A stretch of DNA of 59,027 bases, from NCBI GenBank assembly GCA_016195265.1, contig JACPZW010000083.1, positions 1 to 59,027 on the forward strand, read 5' to 3'. The notes beneath the pieces were generated by a model that had not been told where the DNA came from, did no database searches, and saw nothing but the letters and a program-made list of their open reading frames with translations. The position numbers and the translations under genes were made by a program. Source of the DNA: Acidobacteriota bacterium (GTDB lineage: Bacteria; Acidobacteriota; Vicinamibacteria; Vicinamibacterales; CAVVIG01). Positions 1-8,698 of this stretch are shown here, piece by piece (within the stretch, counting starts at the first letter, position 1; each line of letters opens with the position of its first letter).

Positions 1-498
1 ACCCTCATCGAGCTGCTGATCGTCGTGGCGATCATCGGCATCATCGCGGCGATCGCCGTGCCCGGCTTGCTCCGCGCCCGCATGTCGGGCAACGAAGCGT
101 CGGCCATCGGGTCGCTGCGCGCGATCAACAGCGGCCAGGCGAGCTACTCGTCGAGCTGCGCGGCCGGCGGCTACGCCGTCAGCCTCGTCGATCTCGTGAA
201 GGTGCCGACGGCGGGCGGCTCGGGTTTCATCAGCCCCGACCTGAACCTGAACCCGGTGGTCAAGAGCGGCTACTCGGTGTCGATCGCGGCGGGCGCGGCG
301 GCCGTGAACATCGGCACGGCGGCGTCGACCTGCAACGCGACCCAGGCGCAGAGCGACTACTACAGCAACGCGGACCCGGTCACGTTCAACGGCACGGGCA
401 CGCGGGCGTTCGCGAGCGACACACGCGGGACGATCTTCTTCAAGGCGGCGGCCACCTACGGCGGCGCGCCGGCGGCCGGCGATACGCCGGTTCAGTAG
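1..498 (+). CDS. Type IV pilin-like protein (5' end outside window)
   Basis: The frame is open from base 1, so the start and leader peptide are missing. The visible part opens with TLIELLIVVAIIGIIAA, the hydrophobic N-terminal helix of type IV pilins and pseudopilins, directly after the Phe that would follow prepilin-peptidase cleavage. Two cysteines (in SSCAAGG and STCNATQ) could form the usual C-terminal disulfide. The remainder is small, Gly/Ala/Ser-rich and ends at an amber codon. It is probably a PilA-type or minor pilin exported to the inner membrane and assembled into a filament. A type II secretion pseudopilin cannot be excluded. Confidence 0.85.
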   Translation, partial: TLIELLIVVAIIGIIAAIAVPGLLRARMSGNEASAIGSLRAINSGQASYSSSCAAGGYAVSLVDLVKVPTAGGSGFISPDLNLNPVVKSGYSVSIAAGAAAVNIGTAASTCNATQAQSDYYSNADPVTFNGTGTRAFASDTRGTIFFKAAATYGGAPAAGDTPVQ

Positions 499-511
499 TC
501 AGCCTCACACA

Positions 512-560
512 GCCTCCGGCCTGGCCGCTCCGCCATCATGCGGACGGTCAGGCTGGAGGC
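512..560 (+). terminator. Stem-loop after pilin gene
   Basis: GCCTCCGGCCTG is matched by CAGGCTGGAGGC with one mismatch around a loop of about 24 bases, followed by a pyrimidine-rich stretch (CCTTCCTTC). It lies just past the pilin stop codon, so it is probably a transcription terminator. There is no clean U-tract, so Rho-independent action is uncertain. Confidence 0.45.
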
Positions 561-620
561 CTTCCTTCATCCCATCCATCAGGTTCCGCCGCCGGGAAGG
601 TGTCTACAATACTGTCGGGC

Positions 621-1106
621 ATGCTCGCGCTCTTCCGCGACCTCTTCGAGCATCAGGCGTACGCCGACGCGGCGATGCTGAACGCGATTCGGCGGCATGA
701 AGCGGCCGCTCGGGACGAGCCGCTCCGGACGCTGCTCCATCACACCCTCCTGGCTCATCGCTTCTGGCTTCACCTGAGCCAGGGGCTCCCGTTCGTGCCC
801 GAGGACGAGTCGAAGGTCCCTGAATCGCTCGACACGATCGCCACGCGCTATCGCGACACGCAGGCGCGCGAGCGGCAGTGGCTGGCCGAGATTCAAGACT
901 CCGATCTGAATCGCCTGCTCGAATCCCCGTTCTTCGAGGGAAAGCGCTACACCGTGCGCGACGGACTCCTGCAGGTCTGCCTCCACAGCCAGGGGCATCG
1001 TTCGCAATGCGCGAGCAAGCTCCGCGCGCTGGGCGGAGAGCCGCCGTCGCTTGACTACGTTCTGTGGATCAAGGACGGTCGGCCGGCGCCGGCCTGGCCC
1101 GATTAG
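621..1106 (+). CDS. DinB/YfiT-like metal-binding four-helix protein
   Basis: About 161 residues, the usual size for DinB-family proteins. The family's histidine pattern is visible: HHTLLAHRFW in the first third and HSQGHRSQ near the C-terminus, which would place a divalent metal in a four-helix bundle. Members include thiol transferases (bacillithiol, mycothiol) and many proteins of unknown role, so the substrate is not assignable. An in-frame GTG exists at 600, but TACAAT just upstream of the ATG looks like a -10 box, so I prefer 621 with a very short leader. Confidence 0.75.
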   Translation: MLALFRDLFEHQAYADAAMLNAIRRHEAAARDEPLRTLLHHTLLAHRFWLHLSQGLPFVPEDESKVPESLDTIATRYRDTQARERQWLAEIQDSDLNRLLESPFFEGKRYTVRDGLLQVCLHSQGHRSQCASKLRALGGEPPSLDYVLWIKDGRPAPAWPD

Positions 1107-1121
1107 CATCGCAGGCCGCGC

Positions 1122-3941
1122 ATGCCGACACGACTGTCCCTCGTGCTGATCGCCGCTCTGGCGTCGGTGGGTGCTGTGCAGATCCAACACGCGGTGATGG
1201 ATGGCGTCGTCGTCGACACCTCTGGACTGCCGGTTCCCGGCGTCACCGTCGAGCTCGATGATCCGGCGATCAATCAGCACCGATCCGCGGTCACGGACCC
1301 ATCGGGTGCCTTTCGACTGACGAACATCCCGCCGAGCACCTATGTCCTGCGCGCGGCGTTGCCGGGATTTGCGCCGTACGAGCAGCGCGAGCTGACGCTG
1401 ACCGTCGCACAGATCGCGCGCGTGCGCGTGATCCTCGCGCCCGCGTCGATCAGCGAGACCGTGTCCGTGTCGGCGCAACCGCCTGCGCTCGACGCGTCCC
1501 GGACGTCGGTCGCGACCGTGATCGACACGGAGCGCATCGAAGAGCTCCCGGTGCGGAGCCGCAACTATCTGGAATTCGTGCTGCTGGCGCCAGCCGTGAC
1601 GCCGTCGCAGGCGGCGGGCCGGTCGACGACCGGATCGGCGGTGCCGGACAGCGGGTTCAGTTTCGCGGGCGTGCGCCCGCGCAGCAACATGCTCACGATC
1701 GACGGCCTGGGGAACAACGACGAGTTCGGCGGCGGGAGCCGGACGGAGCTGTCGCTCGAGATCGTGCGCGAGTTCCAGGTCGTGAGCAACGGGTGGTCGG
1801 CCGAGAACGGCGGCGCCGCGGGCGGGGCCATCAACGTCGTCACGAAGAGCGGAACGAACACGCTGCACGGCGACGCGTTTGTGTTCGGTCAGTCGGGCCG
1901 TCTGAACGCATCGCCGAAGCTCGAAGACGCGTTCGGCGTCCGGCCGTCGCTGACGCGGTATCGCGGCGGGCTGGCAGTCGGCGGTCCAGCGGTGAAGGAT
2001 CGCACCTTCTACTACGCGGCGGGCGAACAGGAGTACACGCGCGGCGAAGCCGCCTCCGAGACCGGGCTCGGCGCGCCTTCAACGATCAACGCGTTCCTGG
2101 CCGCCGGAGGCATGCCGCGTCTGAGCACACAACGACTGACGATCGGACTCTTTCCGACCGCTCTCGACGAAACGGAGTTGTCGGCCAAGCTCACGCACCA
2201 GGTCAGCCCGCGTCAATCGCTGATGGTTCGCGTGGCTGGGACGAAGACCGAGGAATCTGAGGCGTTCAACAGCGGCGGCCTCGCGGACCTGAGCGCCCAC
2301 GGGTCCAGCACCACGCGTGATGTCGCGCTGACGGGATCGTGGATGACGACGGTCAGTTCGCGCATGACGAACGAGACGCGCGGTCAGTTCGCGACGCGCC
2401 GGGTCGATCGCCAGACACAGGACCGGGGCGGCGCCGGCGTGATCGTCCCAGGCGTTGTCGATTTTGGCCGGGCCTACGCCGGCAACGACCGGCACGATCA
2501 AACGTACGTCGAGCTGGGAAATACGCTCGCGGTCGCCGGCCAGCGGCATTTCTTCAAGGCCGGCTTCAACGTGACGCGGATCGCAGTGAGCGGCCAGGGC
2601 GTCGATGGAACAGGCGGTCTCTACACGTTTCCGACCGTCGACGCGCTTCTTAATCGGCAACCGGATTCGTTCCGCCAGGTGTTCGGCGCGCCCGCCCTGG
2701 ACTTGACAACGATCCGAACAGGCGTGTTCGCGCAGGACCATTGGACGCCGCAATCCCGCGTGTCGGTCGATGTCGGCGTGAGACTCGATGTCACGACACT
2801 CCCCTCGTCGCTGGGCATCACCGATCGACAGGCGGGTCCCCGCATCGGCGTTGCGTGGACGCCCCGTGAAGACTGGGTCGTCCGCGGAGGCGCGGGGATC
2901 TTCGCCGATCGCATCGCCCTCGCGTCTGTGGAGCGGCCGTTGCTGCTCGATGGCCAGCACGGCGTCGAACAAATCATTGACGGGCCGCTCGCCGCGTCAG
3001 TCTTGAACACTACGCAGGGCGCCCCGCTCAACGCGCCGCTCGCCAGCGCCGCACCGTCCATCTACACGGTCCGCTCGGGCACGTGGGAGGCATCGAGCCG
3101 GCAAGCGAGCGTCGGCGTGGAGCGCGGGATCACCGCGGATCTCACGGCGTCGGTCAATTACTTGTTCGTCCGCGGTCACGACCTGCCGCGAACGGTGAAC
3201 GTCAACCTGGCGCCGCCGATCGTGCAATCCGGCCGCGCCGTATTCGCTTCTGCCAGACTCGATCCCTCCCGCGCGGACATTTTCGAACTGCAGCCGACCG
3301 CGTCGTCCACGTATCACGGAGTGACGGCGACTGTGAACCGGCGGCTGTCGCATGAGATCGAGTGGTCAGGTTCCTATACGTGGTCGCACGCCACGGACAC
3401 GGCGTCCGATTTCGACGAGCAGCCGCAGAATCCGTCCGCGCCGGGCGACGAGCTCGCCGATTCCCGATACGACCAGCGCCATCGGTTCGTGGCAAGCGCG
3501 CTGTTCGATCTGCCCATTGGTGATGAGGAAGACCGGAAACCGGGTGCAATGCCGGCCTGGTGGGAGCGCGCGCTCAGCAACATCGAGCTTGCGCCGATTC
3601 TCACGCTCGGATCGGGCCGGTCCGTCAATCCGATCGTGGGCGTGGACGTCAGCGGGACGCACGCGTTTCCGCTCACCGATCGTCCCGCCGGCTACGGACG
3701 AAACAGCCTGCGAACGCCGGCCGCGGCGATGCTGGACGTCCGCCTGCTCAAGTTTTTCACCATCAAGCCCCACGGTAAGCTGGACCTGGTCGTTGAGGCC
3801 TTCAACGTCCTCAATCGTACGAACGTCACGCAAGTGAACGCGGTGTACGGATCGCTTGCATCACCGCGCGCCAGCTTCGGCCAGCCGATCGAGGCGGCGT
3901 CAGCGCGGCACATTCGGTTTTCCGTCGACTTCGAGTTTTAG
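1122..3941 (+). CDS. TonB-dependent receptor-like outer-membrane protein with CarboxypepD_reg domain
   Basis: 939 residues. An N-terminal signal peptide (MPTRLSLVLIAALASVGA) is followed by a carboxypeptidase-regulatory-like beta domain (about residues 25-110, GVVVDTSGLPVPGVTVEL), a plug-like region (about 115-260, IEELPVRSRNYLEFVLLAP) and a long beta-barrel ending in an aromatic C-terminal strand (RFSVDFEF). This is the Oar-like architecture that is strongly expanded in Acidobacteriota. The substrate is unknown, with glycans or peptides as usual guesses. No TonB or SusD-like gene is adjacent. A perfect hairpin follows the stop codon. Confidence 0.85.
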   Translation: MPTRLSLVLIAALASVGAVQIQHAVMDGVVVDTSGLPVPGVTVELDDPAINQHRSAVTDPSGAFRLTNIPPSTYVLRAALPGFAPYEQRELTLTVAQIARVRVILAPASISETVSVSAQPPALDASRTSVATVIDTERIEELPVRSRNYLEFVLLAPAVTPSQAAGRSTTGSAVPDSGFSFAGVRPRSNMLTIDGLGNNDEFGGGSRTELSLEIVREFQVVSNGWSAENGGAAGGAINVVTKSGTNTLHGDAFVFGQSGRLNASPKLEDAFGVRPSLTRYRGGLAVGGPAVKDRTFYYAAGEQEYTRGEAASETGLGAPSTINAFLAAGGMPRLSTQRLTIGLFPTALDETELSAKLTHQVSPRQSLMVRVAGTKTEESEAFNSGGLADLSAHGSSTTRDVALTGSWMTTVSSRMTNETRGQFATRRVDRQTQDRGGAGVIVPGVVDFGRAYAGNDRHDQTYVELGNTLAVAGQRHFFKAGFNVTRIAVSGQGVDGTGGLYTFPTVDALLNRQPDSFRQVFGAPALDLTTIRTGVFAQDHWTPQSRVSVDVGVRLDVTTLPSSLGITDRQAGPRIGVAWTPREDWVVRGGAGIFADRIALASVERPLLLDGQHGVEQIIDGPLAASVLNTTQGAPLNAPLASAAPSIYTVRSGTWEASSRQASVGVERGITADLTASVNYLFVRGHDLPRTVNVNLAPPIVQSGRAVFASARLDPSRADIFELQPTASSTYHGVTATVNRRLSHEIEWSGSYTWSHATDTASDFDEQPQNPSAPGDELADSRYDQRHRFVASALFDLPIGDEEDRKPGAMPAWWERALSNIELAPILTLGSGRSVNPIVGVDVSGTHAFPLTDRPAGYGRNSLRTPAAAMLDVRLLKFFTIKPHGKLDLVVEAFNVLNRTNVTQVNAVYGSLASPRASFGQPIEAASARHIRFSVDFEF

Positions 3942-3957
3942 GTGGGCTCCTGCCCCC

Positions 3958-3981
3958 AATCCGGCGGCCTGCTGCCGGATT
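3958..3981 (+). terminator. Perfect hairpin after the receptor gene
   Basis: AATCCGGC and GCCGGATT form a perfect 8-bp stem around an 8-base loop, 16 bases past the receptor stop codon. This is a likely terminator. The region beyond it (about 3990-4060) is the most AT-rich part of the gap and probably holds the promoter of the next gene. Confidence 0.5.
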
Positions 3982-4130
3982 TCCGGAAGACTTATCTATT
4001 CCTTATTCGATCGCCGAGACAAATCTCGACAAAACGAATGAATCGACGAGGCAATGTTCTTGCTCTTGGGCTCGCTAGTCGCCCGACCGCCCGGCGGCGT
4101 TCATAGTGGACGACGTGCTGGGAGTGGCGA

Positions 4131-5588
4131 ATGGGAGTTCATATGCGACGCGTGTCATTATTCGTCCTGTTCTTCTTGGTCATCGCAGGAGCCTTCAGCA
4201 CCGCAGACGCGATGCCCAACTTCTCGAGGAAACTGGGTGTCGCCTGCACGACCTGTCACACCACCATCCCCGCGCTGAATCGCACGGGCTACAAATTCCG
4301 AGCGGCTGGTTTTCGCTTGCCGACGGACATTGGCAAGGAGGAGGACAAGAAGTTCGATCTGGGCGACGCCTTCGCCGCCCGCATTCAGTCGCGCTTTGAC
4401 TCACAGGCGACCAACGGGCCGAACGGCGCCCCGATCACGAACTGCCCGGGCGGGGTGTGCGGACCACGCACCACCACCAACGCGTTCAGCTTCATGGAGG
4501 CGACGCTCTATCCGCTGACCGGCTCGTGGGGGAAGTACTTCGCCTCGGAGTCGGAACTGTCGGTGTCGCCAGAGGACGTGTTCGAGATCGAGAACGCGTA
4601 CGTGAGATTCGTGAAAGGCAATGAGAACAGCTTCTTCACCGCCCGACTGGGCATCTTCCATCCGTGGGAAGGCTTCGGCGCCTCGGATCGTCCGTACTCG
4701 AACGGGCGGACGCTTTTCCAGAACGCGCCGATTTCGGCCGGAGGCCGTGCGATCCCGTACGTCTTCCAGTCCTGGGGATTGGACGAAGCTGGCGCAGAAA
4801 TCGGCGGCGATTTCAAGAACCTGTCGCTGCGAGCGGCGATCCTGGGCGGCACGTTGATCCGGTGGAATGAAGAAGCCAACGCCTTTCTGCCGTTCCCCGC
4901 ACAGACTGGCCCATGGAAGGGTGCGAATCAGGCCGTGGCCGCGCTCGGCAAACCGTACAACGCGATTGCGCACAACACGCCCGACTTCTCAGCCAATGCG
5001 ACCTACCTCCTCCACGAAGACGGCGGCGGCGTATCGCTGATCTACTACCACGGAAACGTAGCCACGCCGACGCGTTGCACCGACGGCACGGCGATCGGTC
5101 AGAAGAACGCCGCGACCGGGGACACGTGCGGCGTCACGTCAGCCGGCGACATCGGCAACACGGCGTTTGACTTCACTGAGGCCGGCGCATTCCAGAACAA
5201 CTTCGATCGCGTGGCCGTGTATGGCTCGTATCCGCTCGGGAAGTACTTCATGCCGATGGCGGGATTCATGTACGGGCGCGACGACGCTCCGGTCAGCCCG
5301 ACGACCTTTCCGGCCAACGCCGCGTTGCAGACGCAAAACAGCCACGGCGCCTTCCTCGACGGTGTCTTGCGCATCAACGAGCACTTCACGACCGGCGTCC
5401 GCTACGATCAATTCGATCCGAACACGGCGAAATCGAATCTGCAGTGGGCGGTGACACCGTACATGAACATCCCGCTCAACAACGGGTTCCAGTTGATTGC
5501 CGAGTACCAGCACCGCGACTTCCAGATCGACGCGGCGCACAATCGGCAGAACGATACGTTTCAGGTGCGGGTGATCTTCATTCAGTAG
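4131..5588 (+). CDS. Outer-membrane barrel-like protein with one N-terminal c-type haem motif
   Basis: A signal peptide (RRVSLFVLFFLVIAGAF) precedes the mature start MPNFSRKLG and a single CTTCH haem-attachment motif about residue 42. The remaining 430 residues are Gly/aromatic-rich alternating strands (YHGNVATP, VAVYGSYPLGKYF) ending in an aromatic beta-signal (VRVIFIQ), as in porins. A cytochrome-like N-terminus on a barrel suggests a role in electron transfer or haem-tethered transport across the outer membrane, but this is inference. Both ATG codons (4131 and 4143) have GGGAG upstream at good spacing, so the start is ambiguous; the 4143 start gives a cleaner signal peptide. Confidence 0.7.
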   Translation: MGVHMRRVSLFVLFFLVIAGAFSTADAMPNFSRKLGVACTTCHTTIPALNRTGYKFRAAGFRLPTDIGKEEDKKFDLGDAFAARIQSRFDSQATNGPNGAPITNCPGGVCGPRTTTNAFSFMEATLYPLTGSWGKYFASESELSVSPEDVFEIENAYVRFVKGNENSFFTARLGIFHPWEGFGASDRPYSNGRTLFQNAPISAGGRAIPYVFQSWGLDEAGAEIGGDFKNLSLRAAILGGTLIRWNEEANAFLPFPAQTGPWKGANQAVAALGKPYNAIAHNTPDFSANATYLLHEDGGGVSLIYYHGNVATPTRCTDGTAIGQKNAATGDTCGVTSAGDIGNTAFDFTEAGAFQNNFDRVAVYGSYPLGKYFMPMAGFMYGRDDAPVSPTTFPANAALQTQNSHGAFLDGVLRINEHFTTGVRYDQFDPNTAKSNLQWAVTPYMNIPLNNGFQLIAEYQHRDFQIDAAHNRQNDTFQVRVIFIQ

Positions 5589-5629
5589 CAACAGTTAGTT
5601 TAGAGCGGTTTGCAGATCGCTGTAGTTTC

Positions 5630-5696
5630 GTAGGGCGGGTCCTTTTGGACCCGCCGGGCGGCGACTACGAGCCGGGTCCGAAAGGACCCGGCCTAC
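5630..5696. repeat. GTAGGGCGGGTCC palindromic element (double hairpin)
   Basis: GTAG at one end and CTAC at the other enclose two hairpins, GGCGGGTCC-tttt-GGACCCGCC and GCCGGGTCC-gaaa-GGACCCGGC. The same wording recurs at 8636, 11817, 27826, 30505, 54314 and 58186. Here it lies between convergent genes and may also work as a bidirectional terminator. Confidence 0.85.
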
Positions 5697-5772
5697 GTAC
5701 CGCTACGCCGCTGTGAAAATTGCCCTGGACCGTAGCCAGCGCGCGGCGTGCGCCCACGCTCACCGCAGGTCG

Positions 5773-6222
5773 TCAGCGCGGGCGCCGCGGCCGCTGTTTC
5801 TTCTGCACGGCGCGAATGACGAGCCGACGCTGACTCTTGAGGTTCATCGGCCCCTCGGCGTCCGCGACCGCCTGGTCGACCAGCGCCCGCAGGGCCGGCT
5901 GATCGAGATCGTCGGCGGACGCGAGTCTGACGTTTCGCACACGCGACCCGCTTCCCTTCAGAATCTTCTCCGGATCGTCGAGGAACGCGCCGTAGAGAAA
6001 GCACAGCGTCACCCACCGCGGGAACAGGATGACCGAGAAGACCGCATCCGATGGCCGCTCGGTCGGACTGAAGCCGACGACGAGGCCGTTGTAGTTGTCG
6101 TAGACCATCTCGACGGCGCCCGGGATACGCGCGCGCATCTTCTTCAGCACGGCGCGTCCCATCGCCGCGACCTCTGGCGAGTACTTCGCGATGGCGCTCT
6201 TCAGGTGCTGCGCCGGGGTCAT
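5773..6222 (-). CDS. DUF1801 domain protein (YdhG-like)
   Basis: 149 residues from the ATG at 6222. The middle contains the DUF1801 pattern (MVYDNYNGLVVGFSP, VILFPRWVTLCFLYGAFLDDP), and a basic tail ends in QKKQRPRRPR. The fold resembles the iron-chaperone/frataxin-like YdhG group. The function is unknown. Its ATG overlaps the stop of the preceding short ORF (ATGA), making it the last gene of a translationally coupled minus-strand operon that starts with the MOSC gene. Confidence 0.75.
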   Translation of the reverse strand: MTPAQHLKSAIAKYSPEVAAMGRAVLKKMRARIPGAVEMVYDNYNGLVVGFSPTERPSDAVFSVILFPRWVTLCFLYGAFLDDPEKILKGSGSRVRNVRLASADDLDQPALRALVDQAVADAEGPMNLKSQRRLVIRAVQKKQRPRRPR

Positions 6223-6344
6223 CGCGTGATCTCCGACGCGTTGGAGCGACCGCGGGCCAGCGCGTTGATGTCCCGGTTCTCGACGCATTCGATCAGCACG
6301 CCCGCGCCGACCATGCCCGCCGCGCCGAAGATGATGACCTTCAT
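6219..6344 (-). pseudogene. Truncated Rossmann-fold (NAD-dependent epimerase-like) N-terminus
   Basis: 41 codons. MKVIIFGAAGMVGAGVLIEC is the first beta-alpha unit of the NmrA/epimerase-type Rossmann fold, with the GxxGxxG dinucleotide loop, after which the frame stops. Full-length relatives are usually 200 or more residues, so this is a remnant. It is still joined to both neighbours by ATGA overlaps (6341-6344 and 6219-6222), so it may be kept as a coupling ORF. A deletion that fused the start of one gene to the start of the next would explain it. Confidence 0.6.
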
Positions 6345-6841
6345 TGACGAAATGGACGCGGCAACCAGCGCCCGACCGATTTCGCGTACTCGTCGTACGA
6401 GGCGCCGAACCTGGAGCGCAGCGCGGGTTCCTCGTAGGCGAGCACGAACACGTTGACGAGGCTGAACCAGATCACGAAATACACGAACAACGGCATCCGC
6501 CGGACCAGCAGTTCCTCGCCGATGAGGAGCGTGGCGACGCTGAGGTACATCGGATTGCGCACGTAGCGATACAGGCCGCGGACGACGAGTTCCTTCGGCG
6601 GATCGGGAGGCCCGAGCGTCCCGCGTCCGCTTGCCGCGAATTCCCAGATGCACGTCAGAAGCAGCGTCGCGCCGGCGGCCATGAGGACGAGGCCGAGCCA
6701 GCGCACCGGATCGCCGGCGTCAATGCGGACGTCACTCAGGCCGAGGAACGTCCACGGCACGTAGCCGGCGACGATGAACGGCAGCAGGGTCCATGCGATG
6801 CTGCGCGCGACGAGCCACGGCGAGACGGATCGCGGCGTCAT
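6341..6841 (-). CDS. Isoprenylcysteine carboxylmethyltransferase (ICMT) family membrane protein
   Basis: 166 residues with about four to five hydrophobic segments. The signature GLYRYVRNPMYLSV and the C-terminal EEPALRSRFGASYDEY match the SAM-dependent ICMT/PEMT-like fold of bacterial integral-membrane methyltransferases. The bacterial substrate is unknown, as prenyl-cysteine proteins are not expected here. The start overlaps the upstream GNAT stop by ATGA, and its own stop overlaps the Rossmann remnant. Confidence 0.8.
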   Translation of the reverse strand: MTPRSVSPWLVARSIAWTLLPFIVAGYVPWTFLGLSDVRIDAGDPVRWLGLVLMAAGATLLLTCIWEFAASGRGTLGPPDPPKELVVRGLYRYVRNPMYLSVATLLIGEELLVRRMPLFVYFVIWFSLVNVFVLAYEEPALRSRFGASYDEYAKSVGRWLPRPFRQ

Positions 6842-7311
6842 CGCAGCTGTAATTCCAGGAAGCGCGTGCCTTCGACCGGATTGTAGCGATACGGCGGCGT
6901 TGGCGTGAATCCGAGCGACTCGTACAGACGCTGCGCGCGGGTCATCGACGGCAGCGTATCGAGACGCATCGACGCGTACCCGAGCGCCTTCGCGCGCGCG
7001 ATTAGCGCCTCCGCGAGCGCACGGCCGGCACCCGCCCCTGCTCGCCCCGGCTGCACGTAAAGGCGTTTCATCTCGCAGGCCGACTCGGAGAATCGCCGCA
7101 GCCCGCCGCAGCCGATGAATTCACCCTCCCGTGCCGCCAGAAGAAACACGCCGCCGGGCGGACCGTATTCCGCCTCCATCGCCGCGAGCTCGTGCTCAAA
7201 ATTCTGAAAACCCAGGTCGAGCTTCAGCGACGTGGCGTACTCTTCGACCAATCGCCGCGCGACAGCCCAGAGTCGTGGCGAATCCGGCGTCACCAAGGAA
7301 ATCGCCGCCAT
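6838..7311 (-). CDS. GNAT family N-acetyltransferase
   Basis: 157 residues. The acetyl-CoA loop of motif A reads VQPGRAGAGAGRALAEALI, preceded by strand GEFIGCGGLRRFS and followed by YESLGFTPTPPYRYNPVEG, all typical of GNAT proteins. The C-terminal tail resembles small-molecule (amino-acid or polyamine-like) acetyltransferases, but the substrate cannot be named. It lies 22 bases downstream of the MOSC gene and is coupled to the ICMT gene. Confidence 0.8.
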   Translation of the reverse strand: MAAISLVTPDSPRLWAVARRLVEEYATSLKLDLGFQNFEHELAAMEAEYGPPGGVFLLAAREGEFIGCGGLRRFSESACEMKRLYVQPGRAGAGAGRALAEALIARAKALGYASMRLDTLPSMTRAQRLYESLGFTPTPPYRYNPVEGTRFLELQLR

Positions 7312-7333
7312 CAGGGCACGCGCAGCCGCGGCG

Positions 7334-7897
7334 TCATGGCCCTTCCCGCTTCAGGCGCCGTGCGACAGCGTCGGCCACCGCGAGGGCGTCAGGCGCGCGC
7401 GACATCAGCGTGACGCTGTCGCCGGCACGGATGATCCCTTCCCCGGCCACGCTGAGATAGAACCCGGATCGGCCGCTTTCAAGGAAGCGCCCGATGATGT
7501 CCGGCCGATCGAAGCGGATGCCGAGTTTGAAGCACGGCATGCGCGGCACCGTGACGACGAACTCCGCCGAGCCGATGCGCAGCCGGTCGCCGGTGCGCGT
7601 CGTGTCCTCGACGAGACCGCTCGTCGTCAGGTTCTCGCCGAAGGCGCCCCACGGCAGATCGACGCCGGGAAGCTCCTCGCGCCAGAACGCGTAATGCTCC
7701 GATGGATAGACGTACACCGCTTTCCTCGCGCCGCCGTGCACCGTGAGGTCCGACTGCGCATCGCCCTCGAGGTTCAGTGCGTTCACGACGACCGGGCCGG
7801 CAACCGGCGATTTGAAGATCGACGTGAGGATCGACCTGCCCTGCCAGGACACTGCGCGCGGCCCGCCGACGTTGATGGAGATGACGCGCGTGGTCAT
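7334..7897 (-). CDS. MOSC domain protein (YiiM-like)
   Basis: 187 residues covering one MOSC domain. Diagnostic segments are EGDAQSDLTVHGG, AVYVYPSEHYAFW, PWGAFGENLTTSGL and PRMPCFKLGIRF, which carries the conserved cysteine. MOSC proteins handle molybdenum-bound sulfur; YiiM reduces 6-hydroxylaminopurine with molybdenum cofactor. It is the first gene of the minus-strand cluster that ends at 5773. Confidence 0.85.
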   Translation of the reverse strand: MTTRVISINVGGPRAVSWQGRSILTSIFKSPVAGPVVVNALNLEGDAQSDLTVHGGARKAVYVYPSEHYAFWREELPGVDLPWGAFGENLTTSGLVEDTTRTGDRLRIGSAEFVVTVPRMPCFKLGIRFDRPDIIGRFLESGRSGFYLSVAGEGIIRAGDSVTLMSRAPDALAVADAVARRLKREGP

Positions 7898-8036
7898 GCG
7901 TCCACCAGTGTAATCCGCGGCGACGATCGCGGTTGCCGGCGGCCGTTCGCTATCCGGCGTCCGCGGCCGGGAACGTGGGATTCTCGGGGAAGAAGCGCGC
8001 CGGCTGGTTGTCGCTCCACATCCGGAACGCGACCTC

Positions 8037-8552
8037 CTAGAGCGTGCACTCCCAGAACCCCACGTCCACCCACCTGCCGAACTTGAACCCGACTTCCGCG
8101 AAGTGCGCGACCTTCTTCATCCCGAACTTCTCATGCAGCGCCACGCTCGCGTCGTTCGGCAGCGCGATGCCGCCGATGACGACGTGAAGGCCGCGCGCCC
8201 GCAGCAGCGGAAACAGTGCGTCGTACACGGCTGAACCGATCCCGCGCCCCGACGCCGCAGGGTCGAGATAAACAGTCACCTCAGTCGAAAACCGATACGC
8301 AGATCTTGCGCGCCATTTCGTCGCGTAGGCGTAGCCAACGATGCGGCCGGCCTGCTCGGCGACGAGCCAGGGCAGCGACGCAGACCTGACGTCCTCCATC
8401 CGTCGCCCGATCTCCTCGGCCGAGACGGGTTCCTCTTCAAACGTGACGACGGTGTGCGCGATGAAGTGGTTGTAGATGGCGGCGATGCCTGCGGCATCCG
8501 CCGGCTCCGCCGCTCGAATGGTTGGGCGTTCGTCGTCTGACTTGCTCGGCAT
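8037..8552 (-). CDS. GNAT acetyltransferase, phosphinothricin acetyltransferase-like
   Basis: 171 residues. PTIRAAEPADAAGIAAIYN, the loop LDPAASGRGIGSAVYDAL and FGMKKVAHFAEVGFKFGRW correspond closely to the phosphinothricin/methionine-sulfoximine acetyltransferase group (Pat, MnaT, ArsN1). Such enzymes detoxify glutamine-synthetase inhibitors. The reading frame stays open for 28 more codons beyond the amber stop (to 7950), see findings. The gene is divergent from glcD. Confidence 0.8.
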   Translation of the reverse strand: MPSKSDDERPTIRAAEPADAAGIAAIYNHFIAHTVVTFEEEPVSAEEIGRRMEDVRSASLPWLVAEQAGRIVGYAYATKWRARSAYRFSTEVTVYLDPAASGRGIGSAVYDALFPLLRARGLHVVIGGIALPNDASVALHEKFGMKKVAHFAEVGFKFGRWVDVGFWECTL

Positions 8553-8589
8553 AGCCTCGAGTCCTTCGCGGGATCGTACAGTACAACTC

Positions 8590-8662
8590 GCCTCCTTGCC
8601 TCCGTGTCCTCCGCGGTTACCGTTCGTGGTGAATCAGGCGGGTCCGAAAGGACCCGCCCTAC
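8590..8662. repeat. Two repeat types side by side upstream of glcD
   Basis: A CCTCCGTGTCCTCCGCGGTT word (8594-8618 region, the half-palindrome also found at 37839 and 48506) is followed by a GGCGGGTCC-gaaa-GGACCCGCC hairpin ending in CTAC (8636-8662). They sit in the divergent gap between the acetyltransferase and glcD. Confidence 0.75.
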
Positions 8663-8680
8663 ATCTCGGATCCAACGTCA

Positions 8681-8686
8681 TATAAT
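8681..8686 (+). promoter_or_regulatory. -10 box of glcD
   Basis: A perfect TATAAT lies 12 bases before the glcD ATG, which would start transcription about 6 bases upstream of the start codon, so the mRNA may be nearly leaderless. No good -35 is visible at the expected spacing. Confidence 0.5.
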
Positions 8687-8698
8687 CGCTGCGGACCG

